Assembly: GCA_017848435.1 (NCBI GenBank)
Contig: JAFEHU010000056.1
Span: 179,287 to 243,286 of the forward strand
DNA length: 64,000 bases
DNA from: Burkholderiaceae bacterium
GTDB taxonomy: Bacteria > Pseudomonadota > Gammaproteobacteria > Burkholderiales > Burkholderiaceae_C
Direction of reading: 5' to 3'
The position numbers and the translations under genes are program-made. Positions 1 to 9,800 of this stretch are shown here, piece after piece (positions within the stretch are counted from its first letter, which is position 1; each line of letters starts with the position of its first letter). The notes beneath the pieces are model-generated. The model searched no databases and had not been told where the DNA came from. It saw only the letters and a program-made list of their open reading frames with translations.

Positions 1-32
1 GGTGGGTTTCTCCAGAGGCTGGGGGCAATCGG

Positions 33-842
33 TCAGATGGCCCAGCGCACCGCATGCGCAGGTTCACCGGGCCAACGGGGGTCGGGGGTGGGCTGCGTGT
101 CGGGCTGCTGCAGCACGCGGTCCAGAATGCGTTTTTCAATCGCGGCGAAGGCCGCATCGCCATGCACACGGGGGCGCGGCAGCTGGATGGTTTCATCGAG
201 CGCGATGCGGCCGTCCTCGATCAGGATCACCCGGTCGGCCAATGCCACCGCCTCCTGCACGTCGTGCGTGACCAGCAGCGCAGTGAAGCCATTGGCGCGC
301 CACAGACCTTCGATCAACCGGTGCATCTCGATGCGGGTCAAGGCGTCCAGCGCGCCCAACGGTTCGTCGAGCAGCAGCAGGCGTGGGTTGTGCACCAGTG
401 CGCGTGCCAGCGACACGCGCTGGCGCTGGCCGCCTGACAGTTTGGCGGGCCAATCACCTTGTCGGTCTGCCAGGCCCACCTGTGCCAGCACCTTGGCACC
501 CGCTGCACGCTGGTCGACGGGCAGCCCCAGCGTGACGTTGTCGATCACCCGTTTCCAGGGCAGCAGGCGCGAGTCCTGGAACATGATGCGGGTGTCGTTG
601 CGCAGGCCGCTGTGGGCCTGGCCGTCGACCAGGATCTGGCCGCTGGTGGCGGGTTCCAGCCCCGCAACCAGCCGCAACAAGGTGCTCTTGCCGCAACCAC
701 TGCGCCCCACAATGACCACAAACTGGCCCGGCTCGATGAACAGCTGGGTGTTGCGCAGCACCTCGCGCGCGCCGTAGCGCTTGCCCAAGGCCTGGATGTG
801 CAGGCTGACGCCACCGGAAGAATTTGAAGAAACCTGGGTCAT
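33..842 (-). CDS. ssuB: Aliphatic sulfonate ABC transporter ATPase SsuB
   Basis: ATP-hydrolysing subunit of an organosulfonate importer, acting on the cytoplasmic face of the inner membrane. The 269-residue protein has a Walker A (GRSGCGKST, about residues 47-55), the ABC signature [10 protein letters not shown], Walker [13 protein letters not shown] and a switch histidine in [10 protein letters not shown]. This is the layout of the SsuB/TauB/NrtD family, and the length is normal. It is the last gene of the minus-strand cluster and starts 12 nt after the ssuC stop, so it is almost certainly co-transcribed with the permease, binding proteins and monooxygenase. TauB would look similar; the neighbouring SsuD-type monooxygenase favours SsuB. 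Confidence 0.93.
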   Translation of the reverse strand: MTQVSSNSSGGVSLHIQALGKRYGAREVLRNTQLFIEPGQFVVIVGRSGCGKSTLLRLVAGLEPATSGQILVDGQAHSGLRNDTRIMFQDSRLLPWKRVIDNVTLGLPVDQRAAGAKVLAQVGLADRQGDWPAKLSGGQRQRVSLARALVHNPRLLLLDEPLGALDALTRIEMHRLIEGLWRANGFTALLVTHDVQEAVALADRVILIEDGRIALDETIQLPRPRVHGDAAFAAIEKRILDRVLQQPDTQPTPDPRWPGEPAHAVRWAI

Positions 843-854
843 GGTGTCACGCCT

Positions 855-1724
855 TCAGGTGGTCTGGTAGCCAGGGTGCCAGCGCAGCCAGTAGTGCTCC
901 AGACCGCGTGCAAACACGTCGGCCAGTTTGCCCAGCAAGGCGTACAGCAAGATGCCAACCAGCACCACATCGGTCTGCAGGAACTCGCGGGCGTTCATCG
1001 TCAGGTAGCCAATGCCGGCCTGCGCCGAAATGGTTTCGGCCACGATCAAAATCACCCACATCAGCCCAAGTGAAAAACGCAGCCCCACCAGGATGGACGA
1101 CAGCGCGCCCGGCAAGATCACTTGCCGGTACAGCTGCCAGCGCGACAGCCCATAGGTGCGCCCCATTTCAATCAACCCCGGGTCCACGTTGCGGATGCCG
1201 TGGAAAGTGTTCAGGTAGATCGGGAAGAACACCGACACGGCGATCAGGAACAGCTTGGCGGTTTCGTCAATGCCGAACCACAGGATCACCAGCGGGATCA
1301 ACGCCAGCGCCGGGATGTTGCGCACCATCTGGATGGTGGAGTCGAGCAGCGTCTCAAACAGCTTGACCGATCCCGTCAACAGGCCCAGCACGAGCCCCAG
1401 ACCACCCCCCACCGCCAGGCCCGCCAGCGCCCGCCCGGCACTGACCTGGACATGGGTCCACAACTCGCCTGACAGTGTCAGTTTCCAGGCGGCGCTGGCC
1501 ACTTCCAGAGGGGCCGGCAACACGCGGGTGGACAACCAGCCCAACGACGACGCCAGTTGCCAGACCACCAGCAACGCTACGGGCACCAGCCAGGGCAGCA
1601 GTCGCACGGCCACGGCACGCACAACGCTGGCCAGGCCACGCGACACCGATGCCGCGTCCCAGTCCGGCGCGTCCACCACGTCGGGCAGAGGCGTCACTTG
1701 CAATTCACGCAACTGAACGGTCAT
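855..1724 (-). CDS. ssuC: Aliphatic sulfonate ABC transporter permease SsuC
   Basis: Inner-membrane channel subunit of the sulfonate importer. The 289-residue protein has about six hydrophobic segments and a cytoplasmic EAA-like coupling loop (EMGRTYGLSRWQLYRQVILPG) that docks on the ATPase. A hydrophilic N-terminal tail of some 30 residues precedes the first membrane segment. It starts 11 nt after ssuD and ends 12 nt before ssuB, consistent with one operon. It is the only permease gene here although two binding-protein genes are present, so both binding proteins probably deliver to it (inference). Confidence 0.92.
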   Translation of the reverse strand: MTVQLRELQVTPLPDVVDAPDWDAASVSRGLASVVRAVAVRLLPWLVPVALLVVWQLASSLGWLSTRVLPAPLEVASAAWKLTLSGELWTHVQVSAGRALAGLAVGGGLGLVLGLLTGSVKLFETLLDSTIQMVRNIPALALIPLVILWFGIDETAKLFLIAVSVFFPIYLNTFHGIRNVDPGLIEMGRTYGLSRWQLYRQVILPGALSSILVGLRFSLGLMWVILIVAETISAQAGIGYLTMNAREFLQTDVVLVGILLYALLGKLADVFARGLEHYWLRWHPGYQTT

Positions 1725-1735
1725 GGTGCTGCACC

Positions 1736-2899
1736 TCAGCTTTGCGACACGCGTGGCGCATACACGTTGGCCACCACCTCGCCAAACGGACCGGGCAGGA
1801 TGGGGGAATTGGAGGCTTCACGCCGGCCATAACCCAGCTTGGGAAACACCAGCTCGGCAAACCGGTAGGCTTCTTCCAGGTGCGGGTAGCCCGAGAAGAT
1901 GAAGGTCTCGATGCCAATGGCCTTGTATTCCTCAATGCGCTGCGCCACCGTGTCCGGATCGCCCACCAGGGCGGTGCCAGCACCCCCACGCACCAGGCCC
2001 ACACCGGCCCATAGGTTGGGGCTGATCTCCAGCGATTCGCGGGTGCGGGCCCCGCCCTGCTTGTGCAGTGCGACCATGCGGCGCTGGCCTTCGGAGTCCA
2101 TCTTGGCAAAGGCCTGCTGCGCCACCGCCACGGTTTTGTCGTCGAGCCGGCTGATCAGGTCGTCGGCCGCAGCCCAGGCCTGCGCTTCGGTCTCGCGCAC
2201 GATCACGTGCAGGCGGATGCCGAACTTGATCTTGCGGCCATGCTTGGCTGCACGCTGCCGCACATCGGCAATCTTTTCGGCCACCTGGGCCGGTGGCTCA
2301 CCCCAGGTGAGGTAGGTGTCGACCTGCTCGGCAGCGAGGTCGTGCGCCGCGTCGGACGAGCCACCAAACCACACCGGTGGGTGCGGGTTCTGTAGCGATG
2401 GGTACAACACCTTGGCGCCCTTGACGCGCAGGTGTTTGCCTGCAAAGTCCACCGACTGCACCGCATGGCTGGCAGCCAGCACCTCGCGCCAGATGCGGAT
2501 GAATTCGGCCGACGCCTCGTAGCGCTCGCTGTGGCTCAGGAACTGGCCATCCCCCTCCAGCTCGGCGGTGTCGCCACCGGTCACGAGGTTCACCAGCAGG
2601 CGGCCACCCGACAAGCGGTCGAAGGTGGCGGCCATTCGCGCGGCCAGCGTGGGCGTCACCAGGCCGGGCCGCAAGGCCACCAGAAACTTGAGTTTGCGCG
2701 TGGCCCCAATCAGGCTGGACGCGGTCACCCAAGGGTCTTCGCACGAACGTCCGGTGGGCAGCAGCACGCCTTCGTAGCCCAGCGTGTCGGCCGCCACGGC
2801 CACCTGCCGCATGTAATCCAGGTCCACATGGCGTGCGCCTTCGGCGGTGCCAAGGTAACGGCTGTCGCCGTGGGTGGGAATGAACCAGAACATGCTCAT
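1736..2899 (-). CDS. ssuD: FMNH2-dependent alkanesulfonate monooxygenase SsuD
   Basis: Cytoplasmic enzyme that cleaves C-S bonds of alkanesulfonates, using FMNH2 from SsuE and oxygen, to give an aldehyde and sulfite. The 387-residue protein opens [12 protein letters not shown] and carries family blocks such as [17 protein letters not shown] and [10 protein letters not shown] of the luciferase-like TIM barrel. The open frame extends to 3448, but that extension overlaps the binding-protein gene in another frame. The start at 2899 is preceded by a good ribosome site (AAGGAG, about 6 nt away) and gives the normal family length. The sulfite released would feed the cysI product encoded downstream in the window. 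Confidence 0.95.
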   Translation of the reverse strand: MSMFWFIPTHGDSRYLGTAEGARHVDLDYMRQVAVAADTLGYEGVLLPTGRSCEDPWVTASSLIGATRKLKFLVALRPGLVTPTLAARMAATFDRLSGGRLLVNLVTGGDTAELEGDGQFLSHSERYEASAEFIRIWREVLAASHAVQSVDFAGKHLRVKGAKVLYPSLQNPHPPVWFGGSSDAAHDLAAEQVDTYLTWGEPPAQVAEKIADVRQRAAKHGRKIKFGIRLHVIVRETEAQAWAAADDLISRLDDKTVAVAQQAFAKMDSEGQRRMVALHKQGGARTRESLEISPNLWAGVGLVRGGAGTALVGDPDTVAQRIEEYKAIGIETFIFSGYPHLEEAYRFAELVFPKLGYGRREASNSPILPGPFGEVVANVYAPRVSQS

Positions 2900-2943
2900 G
2901 AAAGCTCCTTGCGTGAGGTGAGGTTTTTTATGGGTCTGCCGGG

Positions 2944-3954
2944 TCAGCGCACGGCCTGCGCCAGCCGCTGCCCGGGTGGGTGCCAGACGATCTCGGCCAC
3001 CGTGACGGGCTTGGGGATCAACCCCAGCTGGTGAAAGGCGTCGGCCACGCGCTGCTGGTCCACCGCCGTTTTGGCGTCCAGCGGGCCTACGGGGGATGGC
3101 GGCCGGCGTTGCAAGAACAGGCTCACCACGCCGGCGTCCAAGCCGCTGAAGTCGGCAATCAGCTTGATCGCTTCCTTGCGGTGGGTCTGAACCAGCCGGT
3201 CGGCTCGGGTCAGTTCCTCGAACAACACGGCCACGCTGTCGGCATGCTGGGTGGCGAATGGCCGGGACGCGAGGTAGAACGAGTTGTTGCTGCTCAGGTT
3301 GCGGCCGGTGGCCAGCGCGCGCGGGGCAATGGCGAGTTCGGTGGCGGCGTAGAACGGGTCCCAGATGGCCCAGGCGTCCACACTCTTGCGCTCGAAGGCA
3401 GCGCGCGCATCGGCCGGGATCAGGTACACCGGCGTGATGTCGCTCCACTGCAGCCCGGCCTTTTCAATCGCACGCACCAGCAGGTAGTGCGCGCTCGACC
3501 CTTTTTGCAGCGCGACACGCTTGCCCTTCAGATCCGCCAGCGTGCGCAACGGGGAGTCCTTCAGCACCAGGATGGCCGAGCTGTCGGGCTTGGGCGGCTC
3601 GGCCCCCACATACACCAGGTCCTTGCCGGCGGCCTGGGCAAACACCGGCGGCGAGTCGCCGGTCAAACCGAACTCCAGGCTGCCCACGGCCAGCGCTTCC
3701 AGCAACTGGGGGCCGGCCGGGAACTCAACCCACTGCACTTTGGTGCCCGCCAGCCGCTGCTCCAGCCAACCAGATTGTTTGACGATCACCAGGTTGGCCG
3801 CCGACTTCTGGTAGCCAATGCGCAATTGCTCCAGTGGCTTTTTCTCTCCGGCAGGCTGGGCTTGGACACCCTGCGGAACCAAGCCCCAGGACACGGCGGT
3901 GAGCCCCAGCAGCTTCAGCAAGCGCCGGCGAATCAGATGAACAGACGCGTTCAT
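2944..3954 (-). CDS. Sulfonate ABC transporter substrate-binding protein (SsuA-like, copy 2)
   Basis: Periplasmic binding protein of the SsuA/TauA/NrtA family, 336 residues. A basic N-terminus with twin arginines ([14 protein letters not shown]) and a hydrophobic stretch ending near VQAQP form an export signal. The mature part has the family run [17 protein letters not shown] and [19 protein letters not shown]. It is a clear paralogue of the next gene (shared [20 protein letters not shown] and ARAAFER.xVDAW.IWDPF blocks). It lies 13 nt downstream of that gene and 44 nt upstream of ssuD. The two binding proteins may differ in sulfonate preference; the substrate cannot be read from sequence. 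Confidence 0.88.
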   Translation of the reverse strand: MNASVHLIRRRLLKLLGLTAVSWGLVPQGVQAQPAGEKKPLEQLRIGYQKSAANLVIVKQSGWLEQRLAGTKVQWVEFPAGPQLLEALAVGSLEFGLTGDSPPVFAQAAGKDLVYVGAEPPKPDSSAILVLKDSPLRTLADLKGKRVALQKGSSAHYLLVRAIEKAGLQWSDITPVYLIPADARAAFERKSVDAWAIWDPFYAATELAIAPRALATGRNLSSNNSFYLASRPFATQHADSVAVLFEELTRADRLVQTHRKEAIKLIADFSGLDAGVVSLFLQRRPPSPVGPLDAKTAVDQQRVADAFHQLGLIPKPVTVAEIVWHPPGQRLAQAVR

Positions 3955-3967
3955 GGCCGATTCCCTG

Positions 3968-5059
3968 TCAGCGGGCCGCTGCCGTGCTGATCGGCTTGGC
4001 GGGCAAAGCGTCGGCCACCTTGATGGCCTGCGGAATCAGTTTCAGCTCGTGGAACACGTCGGCCACTTTTTGCTGTTCTGCAGCCACCTTGGCCGACACA
4101 GGGGCAACGTTCAGCGGGTAACGGCTCAGGCTCAGCTTGACCACTTCCACGTCCAGGCCCTGCAATGGGGCAATGAGTTTCGCGGCTTCGTCCAGGTTGG
4201 CGGTGAGCCAGCGGCCACGTTCCACCGCGTCGTCAAACAAGGCGGCAATGACCTGCGGATGCTTCTCGATGAAGCCACGCTCGGCCAGGTAAAACTGGTG
4301 GTTGTTGACCAGCCCTGTGCCATCCACCAGCAGCCGTGCGCCGATCTGTTTTTCTGCAGCGGCAAGGAACGGGTCCCAGATCACCCAGGCGTCCACGGCG
4401 CCACGCTCAAAAGCGGCGCGGGCGTCGGCCGGGGCCAGGAACACCGGCTGCACATCGCTGTGCTTGAGGCCATTCTTCTCCAGCGCTTTCACCAACAGGT
4501 AGTGCACGTTGGAGCCCTTGTTCAGCGCAACCTTCTTGCCTTTGAGGTCGGCCACGGTGCGGATGGCGGAGTCTTTCGGCACCACCACCGCTTCGGCCTG
4601 GGGCGCGGCCGGGTCGTTGCCCACATAGACGAACCTGGCACCGGCGGCCTGCGCAAAAATCGGTGGCGCTTCACCCACATAGCCCACGTCAATGGAGCCG
4701 ACGTTCAGGCCTTCCAGCAACTGCGGGCCGGCGGGAAACTCCACCCATTTCACGCCAAAACCCAACGGGGCGAGTTTCTTCTCCAGCGTGCCCTGGGACT
4801 TCTGCAGGGCCAGCAAGCTGGCCGCCTTCTGGTACCCAATGCGCAGCTCGCCTTTGGTTTGCGCCTTGGCCACCGGCAGCAGCAGGAAACTGATGACCAG
4901 CGCAATGGCGACCAGCACCACGCTGGCAATGCTGGCGTTTCGCACGGCGTGCCACCAGGGGGCGGCATCTGCGCCATCAACGTGGTCTGAGTGGAGGAAG
5001 CCCGGGTGGGCATGGGTGTGCGTGTCGTGCACGTGGTGAGCGTTGTGAGCTTGTGTCAT
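3968..5059 (-). CDS. Sulfonate ABC transporter substrate-binding protein with His-rich N-terminus (SsuA-like, copy 1)
   Basis: Binding protein for aliphatic sulfonates, 363 residues from the ATG at 5059, which has AGGAA about 7 nt upstream. An upstream in-frame ATG at 5107 lacks this support. The first 40 residues are unusual for the family: nine histidines in about 25 residues (HHVHDTHTHAHP), then a hydrophobic helix (VVLVAIALVISFLLLP) ending near KAQ. The domain after it is a standard SsuA fold ([47 protein letters not shown]). The His-rich tail would stay cytoplasmic as part of a long signal or signal anchor (inference). Confidence 0.85.
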   Translation of the reverse strand: MTQAHNAHHVHDTHTHAHPGFLHSDHVDGADAAPWWHAVRNASIASVVLVAIALVISFLLLPVAKAQTKGELRIGYQKAASLLALQKSQGTLEKKLAPLGFGVKWVEFPAGPQLLEGLNVGSIDVGYVGEAPPIFAQAAGARFVYVGNDPAAPQAEAVVVPKDSAIRTVADLKGKKVALNKGSNVHYLLVKALEKNGLKHSDVQPVFLAPADARAAFERGAVDAWVIWDPFLAAAEKQIGARLLVDGTGLVNNHQFYLAERGFIEKHPQVIAALFDDAVERGRWLTANLDEAAKLIAPLQGLDVEVVKLSLSRYPLNVAPVSAKVAAEQQKVADVFHELKLIPQAIKVADALPAKPISTAAAR

Positions 5060-5167
5060 GAAAGTTCCTGTCTGACGTGCGGGCATGGCAAAGCCAACCG
5101 CCTGCACAGCGGTGATGAAGAAAACGGGACAGCTTGGGACAACCGGGCGGGGAACGGCCCGGCGCGT

Positions 5168-5752
5168 TCAGACGCTACATCGAACGCGCGAAAACGGCAC
5201 CGGCTCAAAGCCGGTGGTGGCCTGTTGGCGGAAGCTTTCCGCGCACAGCGTCGCCACCGCTCCCTCCAGCCGCAGCTGCATGTCGGGTGACAGGTGGTAG
5301 ACCCCATCGGGACCTTGGGCAAACTGTGAATCGGTGACGTAGACGCCAGGCAGGATGTGGCGCGCCGCCAGCGACTGCAGCACCGGCCGCAGCGCGTAGT
5401 CCAGCGCCAGCATGTGGTGCGGGCTGCCCCCGGTGGCCAGTGGCAACACCACCTTGCCCGCCAGCGCCGATTGCGGCAGCAGGTCCAGAAAAACCTTCAG
5501 CACACCGCTGTAAGCCGCCTTGTAGACCGGCGTCGCCACGACCACCGCGGTCGCAGCCGCCACCGCATCAACGGCCAACTGGATGCTGCGGTGGCTGGTG
5601 CCGGCCAGCAACAACGCCTTAGGCGACAGGTCACGGATCAGCAGCCGGTCCACTGGACGGCGGGCCGCCGTCAGCAGGTCCTGCACCGCATCGAGCAACC
5701 CGGCCGAGCGGGACCGCTCAGACGGACTGCCGGCAATCAACAAAACAGACAT
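5168..5752 (-). CDS. ssuE: NADPH-dependent FMN reductase SsuE
   Basis: Flavodoxin-like reductase that supplies FMNH2 to SsuD. The 194-residue protein starts MSVLLIAGSPSERSRSAGLL, the flavin phosphate-binding loop, and has ATPVYKAAYSGVLKVFLDLLPQ, which matches the SsuE/MsuE subfamily. Its length is normal. It lies about 108 nt upstream of the first ssuA gene on the same strand and 44 nt downstream of sbp, so it appears to be part of the same cluster. The monooxygenase and its reductase are therefore in one transcription unit, separated by the binding-protein genes. Confidence 0.93.
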   Translation of the reverse strand: MSVLLIAGSPSERSRSAGLLDAVQDLLTAARRPVDRLLIRDLSPKALLLAGTSHRSIQLAVDAVAAATAVVVATPVYKAAYSGVLKVFLDLLPQSALAGKVVLPLATGGSPHHMLALDYALRPVLQSLAARHILPGVYVTDSQFAQGPDGVYHLSPDMQLRLEGAVATLCAESFRQQATTGFEPVPFSRVRCSV

Positions 5753-5796
5753 GGGGGCTTTTCTCGGTCAGACCAACAACGGCTTTGCAGAACCGT

Positions 5797-6807
5797 TCAC
5801 TTCTTGGTGTAGATCTGGTCGAAGGTACCGCCATCGGCAAAATGCACCTTGGCCGCAGTGTCCCAACCGCCAAAGGCCTCGTCAATCTTGAACAGGTTGA
5901 TTTTTGGCAACTGCTTGGCGTACTTGGCCTGCGCCTTGGCGGAGGTGGGGCGGTAGAAATGCTTGCCAATGATGTCCTGCGCTTCCTCGGTGTACAGGAA
6001 TTTCAGGTACTCCTCGGCCACCGCACGGGTGCCCTTCTTGTCCACATTCTTGTCCACCACCGTCACCGCCGGCTCCGCCAGAATGCTCAAGGACGGGTAG
6101 ACGAAGTCCACCTTGCTGCCGAACTCTTTTTCCAGCAGGTAGGCCTCGTTTTCCCAGGCGATCAGCACATCACCCTGGTTGCGCTGCGAGAACGAAATGG
6201 TCGAACCACGCGCACCGGTGTCCAGAACCGGCACATTGGCGTACAGCTTGGCCACAAACTCCTGGGCCTTGGCGTCGGTGCCCAGCTTGCGTTTGGCAAA
6301 CTCCCAGGCCGCCAGGTAGTTCCAGCGTGCACCGCCCGAAGTTTTGGGGTTGGGGGTGATGACCTTCACATCCGAACGGATCAGGTCATCCCAGTCCTTG
6401 ATGTTCTTGGGGTTGCCGGCGCGTGTGACCAACACAATGGTGGAGGTATACGGCGAGCTGTTCAGCGGCAAACGCTTCTGCCAGTCTTTGGGAATCCAGC
6501 CGCCATTCGCATGCAGGGCGTCGGTGTCGCCCGCCAAAGCCAGGGTGGCCACATCGGCATCCAGCCCGTCAATGATGGAACGCGCCTGCTTGCCAGAACC
6601 GCCGTGCGACTGCTTGATGGTCACGTCCTGGCCGGTTTTGGCTTTCCAGTGCTTGGCGAAAGCGGCGTTGTAGTCGACGTACAGCTCGCGTGTTGGGTCG
6701 TACGACACATTCAGCAGGGTGACGGGTTGCTGGGCCTGCACCCAAGGGGCCAATGCCACGGCAGCGGTGGCAATCGAAAGCTTGATAATGTGGCGGCGAG
6801 AAGACAT
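5797..6807 (-). CDS. sbp: Periplasmic sulfate-binding protein Sbp
   Basis: Sulfate-binding component of a sulfate/thiosulfate ABC importer. From the ATG at 6807 (AAGGAAA about 8 nt upstream) the protein has 336 residues with a signal peptide ([22 protein letters not shown]). The family signatures [13 protein letters not shown] and [20 protein letters not shown] line the sulfate pocket. No cysT/cysW/cysA permease genes are in the window, so it must work with a transporter encoded elsewhere. It heads the organosulfur cluster and is divergent from yggX; the shared upstream region 6808-6927 would hold the promoter and probably sulfur-limitation (CysB/Cbl type) control, which is inferred. Confidence 0.95.
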   Translation of the reverse strand: MSSRRHIIKLSIATAAVALAPWVQAQQPVTLLNVSYDPTRELYVDYNAAFAKHWKAKTGQDVTIKQSHGGSGKQARSIIDGLDADVATLALAGDTDALHANGGWIPKDWQKRLPLNSSPYTSTIVLVTRAGNPKNIKDWDDLIRSDVKVITPNPKTSGGARWNYLAAWEFAKRKLGTDAKAQEFVAKLYANVPVLDTGARGSTISFSQRNQGDVLIAWENEAYLLEKEFGSKVDFVYPSLSILAEPAVTVVDKNVDKKGTRAVAEEYLKFLYTEEAQDIIGKHFYRPTSAKAQAKYAKQLPKINLFKIDEAFGGWDTAAKVHFADGGTFDQIYTKK

Positions 6808-6927
6808 GCGGATTTCCTTGGGTTTCAGTGATGGCCCCGATTCTGGAAGCATGTCTTCAAAACTGGAACAACGAAGATTTCAGTTCTTTATATCTAAATC
6901 ATCCTAAGAAACACGAAGAGGCACGAG

Positions 6928-7200
6928 ATGGCGCGCATGGTGAACTGCATCAAACTGGGCAAAGAAGCCGAAGGGCTGGATTTCCCCCCCTACCCCGGCG
7001 AACTCGGCAAGCGCATCTGGGAAGGCGTCAGCAAGGAGGCCTGGGCCGCCTGGCTCAAGCACCAGACCATGCTGGTCAATGAAAACCGCCTGAACCTGGC
7101 CGACCAGCGTGCCCGCCAGTACCTGGCCCGCCAGATGGAAAACCACTTCTTTGGCACCGGTGCCGACACGGTTCAGGGCTACGTGCCGCCCAGCGCCTGA
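6928..7200 (+). CDS. yggX: Probable Fe(2+)-trafficking / oxidative damage protection protein YggX
   Basis: Small cytoplasmic protein of 90 residues that protects Fe-S enzymes and handles labile iron in the enterobacterial homologue. The family pattern is complete: [21 protein letters not shown] with the conserved Cys, then [22 protein letters not shown] and [27 protein letters not shown] ribosome site lies about 7 nt upstream of the ATG. It is divergent from sbp and is followed after 14 nt by mnmC. A link to the Fe-S-rich sulfite and APS reductases nearby is plausible but only inferred. Confidence 0.96.
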   Translation: MARMVNCIKLGKEAEGLDFPPYPGELGKRIWEGVSKEAWAAWLKHQTMLVNENRLNLADQRARQYLARQMENHFFGTGADTVQGYVPPSA

Positions 7201-7214
7201 GAAAAGAGACACCG

Positions 7215-8879
7215 ATGTTGCAGGCCATCTGGCAGGGCCAACCCCTGCACGTGGTGGCCGACACCGGTTTTGGCCAAGGCCTGAACTTCCTGCACACCTG
7301 GCGCAACTGGCGCGACGACCCTGCCCGTTGCGACCGCCTCCACTGCGCCGCCATCACCCCGCAAGCCCCCAGCAGTACGGCGCTGCTGGCGTCCGCCAGC
7401 GCGCACCCAGGCCTTGTCGAACTGGCGGTTGAACTCGCCAGCCACTGGCCTGAGCCGGCACCGCCCGGCTTCCATGTGCTGCCACTGGACGGTGGCCGCG
7501 TCACGCTGACGCTCTGTGTCGGTGAATTGCTGCCCGTGCTGCGGTCGTGGCGCTTTCTGGCAGACACGGTGTGGCTGACCAACGGCAGCGGCACACCCGA
7601 TGTGCTGCGTGCGGTGGCCCGGCTGTCACACCAGCAGACGCGCGTGGCCTGCGATGCGGCACCCGATGGTTTGCCAGACGCCCTGCAAGACGCCGGCTTC
7701 ACCATCACGTCAACCACTGGGCACGCCCCACTCACCGCCCGCTACGCCCCACGCTGGCCTGCGCCAGAGGCACCGCCGCGCGCGCCAGGCCATGCCACCG
7801 TGCTTGGCGCCGGACTGGCTGGCGCGGCCCTGTGCCGCGCACTGGGCCGGCGCGGCTGGGCACTGACATTGCTGGACCAAGGCAGTGGCCCGGCCCAGGG
7901 TGCATCCGGCCTGCCAGTGGGCCTGCTGGCACCCCACCAGACGGCCAAGCCCACCGCCATGTCGCAGCTGACCGACATCGGCGCCCGCGGGATGAAGCGC
8001 GAACTGGCCCGCCTGTTGCCAGACAGCCAGGCCTGGCAAGCCGGCCTGATGCGCATGGATGGCACTCAGCCACCGGAATGGCTGCCCGACGCGGTGCAGG
8101 TCACGCCCGCCGCGCTGGTGCAGGCCTGGCTGGAGGAGGCCCGCAGCACTGGCCAACTGACCACCGCCTGGCACAGCCCGGTGACCAGCCTGCAACGCCA
8201 GCCACAACACTGGGCCTTGACCGACGGTGTCGGACGCACCACTCACGAAGCCAGCATGGTGGTCCTGGCCAGCGCCTGGGGCAGCCAGGCACTGCTGGCG
8301 CCATGGGGTGGCGACGCGCTGGCCTTGTCGCCGGTGCGCGGACAACTCAGCCTCGGGCTGGCGTCCGATCTGATGGAACGACCCGAACACGCCATCAACG
8401 GCGCCGGTGTGTTTGTGCCGCGCTGCCACTGGCAGGGGCAAGGCCATTGGGCGGTGGGCGCCACCTACGAACGCGGCCAGAGCACGGTGGAGGTGCGCGC
8501 GGCCAACCACCAAGCCAACCTGGCAGCGCTGCAGGGCTGGCTGCCGGCATTGGCCGACCAGTTGAGGCCCGCCTTTCAGACCGGCAGGGTGACGGGCTGG
8601 GCACAGATCCGCTGCGCCACCGGCGACCGGCTGCCCATCGCCGGAGCGCTGCCCGATGTCGCGGCCCTGCAAACCCACCGGCCTGTGCACCAGCAGCCAC
8701 GCCTGGGCGGGCTGCACGCCCTCACCGGCCTTGGCTCGCGCGGGCTGACGCTGTCGTTGCTGTGCGCCGAGGTGCTGGCGGCACGGCTCGCGCACGAACC
8801 CTTGCCGGTACCGGCCGAACTGGCCGACGCCCTGGACCCAGCCCGTTTTGCCCTGCGCCAACGCCGCCGCACGGGCTGA
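7215..8879 (+). CDS. mnmC: MnmC-like tRNA modification protein, N-terminally short and with degenerate methyltransferase domain
   Basis: MnmC makes the last two steps of mnm5s2U34 in tRNA wobble bases: a C-terminal FAD oxidase removes carboxymethyl and an N-terminal methyltransferase adds a methyl group. Here 554 residues are present against roughly 620-670 in usual members. The oxidase half looks intact (VLGAGLAGAALCRALGRRG FAD loop, conserved LTGLGSRGL near the end). The N-terminal part starts just before the SAM loop (TGFGQGLNFLHTW), so the usual first 50 or so residues are missing. The family's DGFxPxxNPxMW region reads WLTNGSGTPDVL. It may be active only as an oxidase (inference). Lies 14 nt after yggX. 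Confidence 0.82.
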   Translation: MLQAIWQGQPLHVVADTGFGQGLNFLHTWRNWRDDPARCDRLHCAAITPQAPSSTALLASASAHPGLVELAVELASHWPEPAPPGFHVLPLDGGRVTLTLCVGELLPVLRSWRFLADTVWLTNGSGTPDVLRAVARLSHQQTRVACDAAPDGLPDALQDAGFTITSTTGHAPLTARYAPRWPAPEAPPRAPGHATVLGAGLAGAALCRALGRRGWALTLLDQGSGPAQGASGLPVGLLAPHQTAKPTAMSQLTDIGARGMKRELARLLPDSQAWQAGLMRMDGTQPPEWLPDAVQVTPAALVQAWLEEARSTGQLTTAWHSPVTSLQRQPQHWALTDGVGRTTHEASMVVLASAWGSQALLAPWGGDALALSPVRGQLSLGLASDLMERPEHAINGAGVFVPRCHWQGQGHWAVGATYERGQSTVEVRAANHQANLAALQGWLPALADQLRPAFQTGRVTGWAQIRCATGDRLPIAGALPDVAALQTHRPVHQQPRLGGLHALTGLGSRGLTLSLLCAEVLAARLAHEPLPVPAELADALDPARFALRQRRRTG

Positions 8880-8895
8880 AACGCGGGTTTTGGGG

Positions 8896-8926
8896 GCATA
8901 TGGACGATTTCTTTATAACCATATGC
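8896..8926. promoter_or_regulatory. Inverted repeat upstream of the sulfate assimilation operon
   Basis: GCATATGG (8896-8903) is repeated in inverted orientation as CCATATGC (8919-8926) with a 15-nt spacer that includes CTTTATAA. The site is in the AT-rich gap between mnmC and the TauE gene, about 65 nt upstream of the first start. It is a candidate operator, possibly for CysB, which would make sense for the downstream cys genes. The binding protein is not determined. Confidence 0.4.
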
Positions 8927-8989
8927 ACATACCAGTCGAAGAAAAATGTTGTTTGTTTATATAGGGCCAACCCTTAGAGTCCATGCTCC

Positions 8990-9778
8990 ATGCATGAATT
9001 CGCCTTTGTCATTGCCGGTTTTGCGGTTGGCCTCGTTGTCGGTTTGACAGGGGTTGGCGGCGGCTCGCTGATGACGCCCATCCTGATTTTCTTTTTCGGC
9101 GTCAAGCCCTACCTGGCGGTGGGTACCGACTTGCTGTTTGCAGCGTTCACCAAGATGGGGGGCACGGTGAGCATGGCACGGCAGCGGCTGGTGCCGTGGC
9201 GGGTGGTGGGCCAGCTCTGTGCCGGCAGCATTCCGGCCGCGCTGGTCACGCTGTACGTGCTGCACACAATCGGTCCGGCCGACCCGGCGGTACAGCGGGT
9301 GATGACCACCACGCTGGGCGTGGCACTGCTGTTGACCGCCTGCGCCACCCTGTACAAGGCCTTGCGCGGCCGCCAGATCGTGCACAACCATGGCACCCCC
9401 GCAGCCGAAGCGCTGCAGCCCCGCCACTGGAGCCTGCCGCTGCTGTTTGGCGCGCTGATCGGCACCCTGGTCACGCTGACCTCGGTGGGCGCCGGCGCCA
9501 TCGGCGTGACCGTGCTGATGCTGCTTTACCCGTTGCTGCCACTGCCCCGCATCGTCGCCGCCGACATTGCCTACGCGGTACCGCTGACGCTGGTGGCGGG
9601 CCTTGGCCACGCCTCACTCGGCTCAGTCGACTGGCGTCTGCTGGGCCTGCTGCTGTGCGGCTCGCTGCCAGGCATCTACATCGGCTCACGGCTGGTGCTG
9701 AAAACGCCAGAACGGCTGATCCGCTCGCTGCTGTCGGGCTTGTTGGCCTATGCCGGGCTGAAACTGATTGCGCTCTGA
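8990..9778 (+). CDS. Sulfite/sulfonate exporter, TauE/SafE family
   Basis: Inner-membrane protein of 262 residues with about seven to eight hydrophobic segments. The two family half-repeats are seen in VGLVVGLTGVGGGSLMTPIL near the N-terminus and LIGTLVTLTSVGAGAIGVTVL in the middle, with KPYLAVGTDLLFAAFTK after the first. Members export sulfite, sulfoacetate or related anions. As first gene of the operon, 22 nt ahead of cysI, it may remove sulfite when reduction is limiting, or import a sulfur oxyanion (inference). Annotated start is the ATG at 8990, with no strong ribosome site seen. Confidence 0.88.
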   Translation: MHEFAFVIAGFAVGLVVGLTGVGGGSLMTPILIFFFGVKPYLAVGTDLLFAAFTKMGGTVSMARQRLVPWRVVGQLCAGSIPAALVTLYVLHTIGPADPAVQRVMTTTLGVALLLTACATLYKALRGRQIVHNHGTPAAEALQPRHWSLPLLFGALIGTLVTLTSVGAGAIGVTVLMLLYPLLPLPRIVAADIAYAVPLTLVAGLGHASLGSVDWRLLGLLLCGSLPGIYIGSRLVLKTPERLIRSLLSGLLAYAGLKLIAL

Positions 9779-9800
9779 CCCCACTGACCGATCCAAACCT

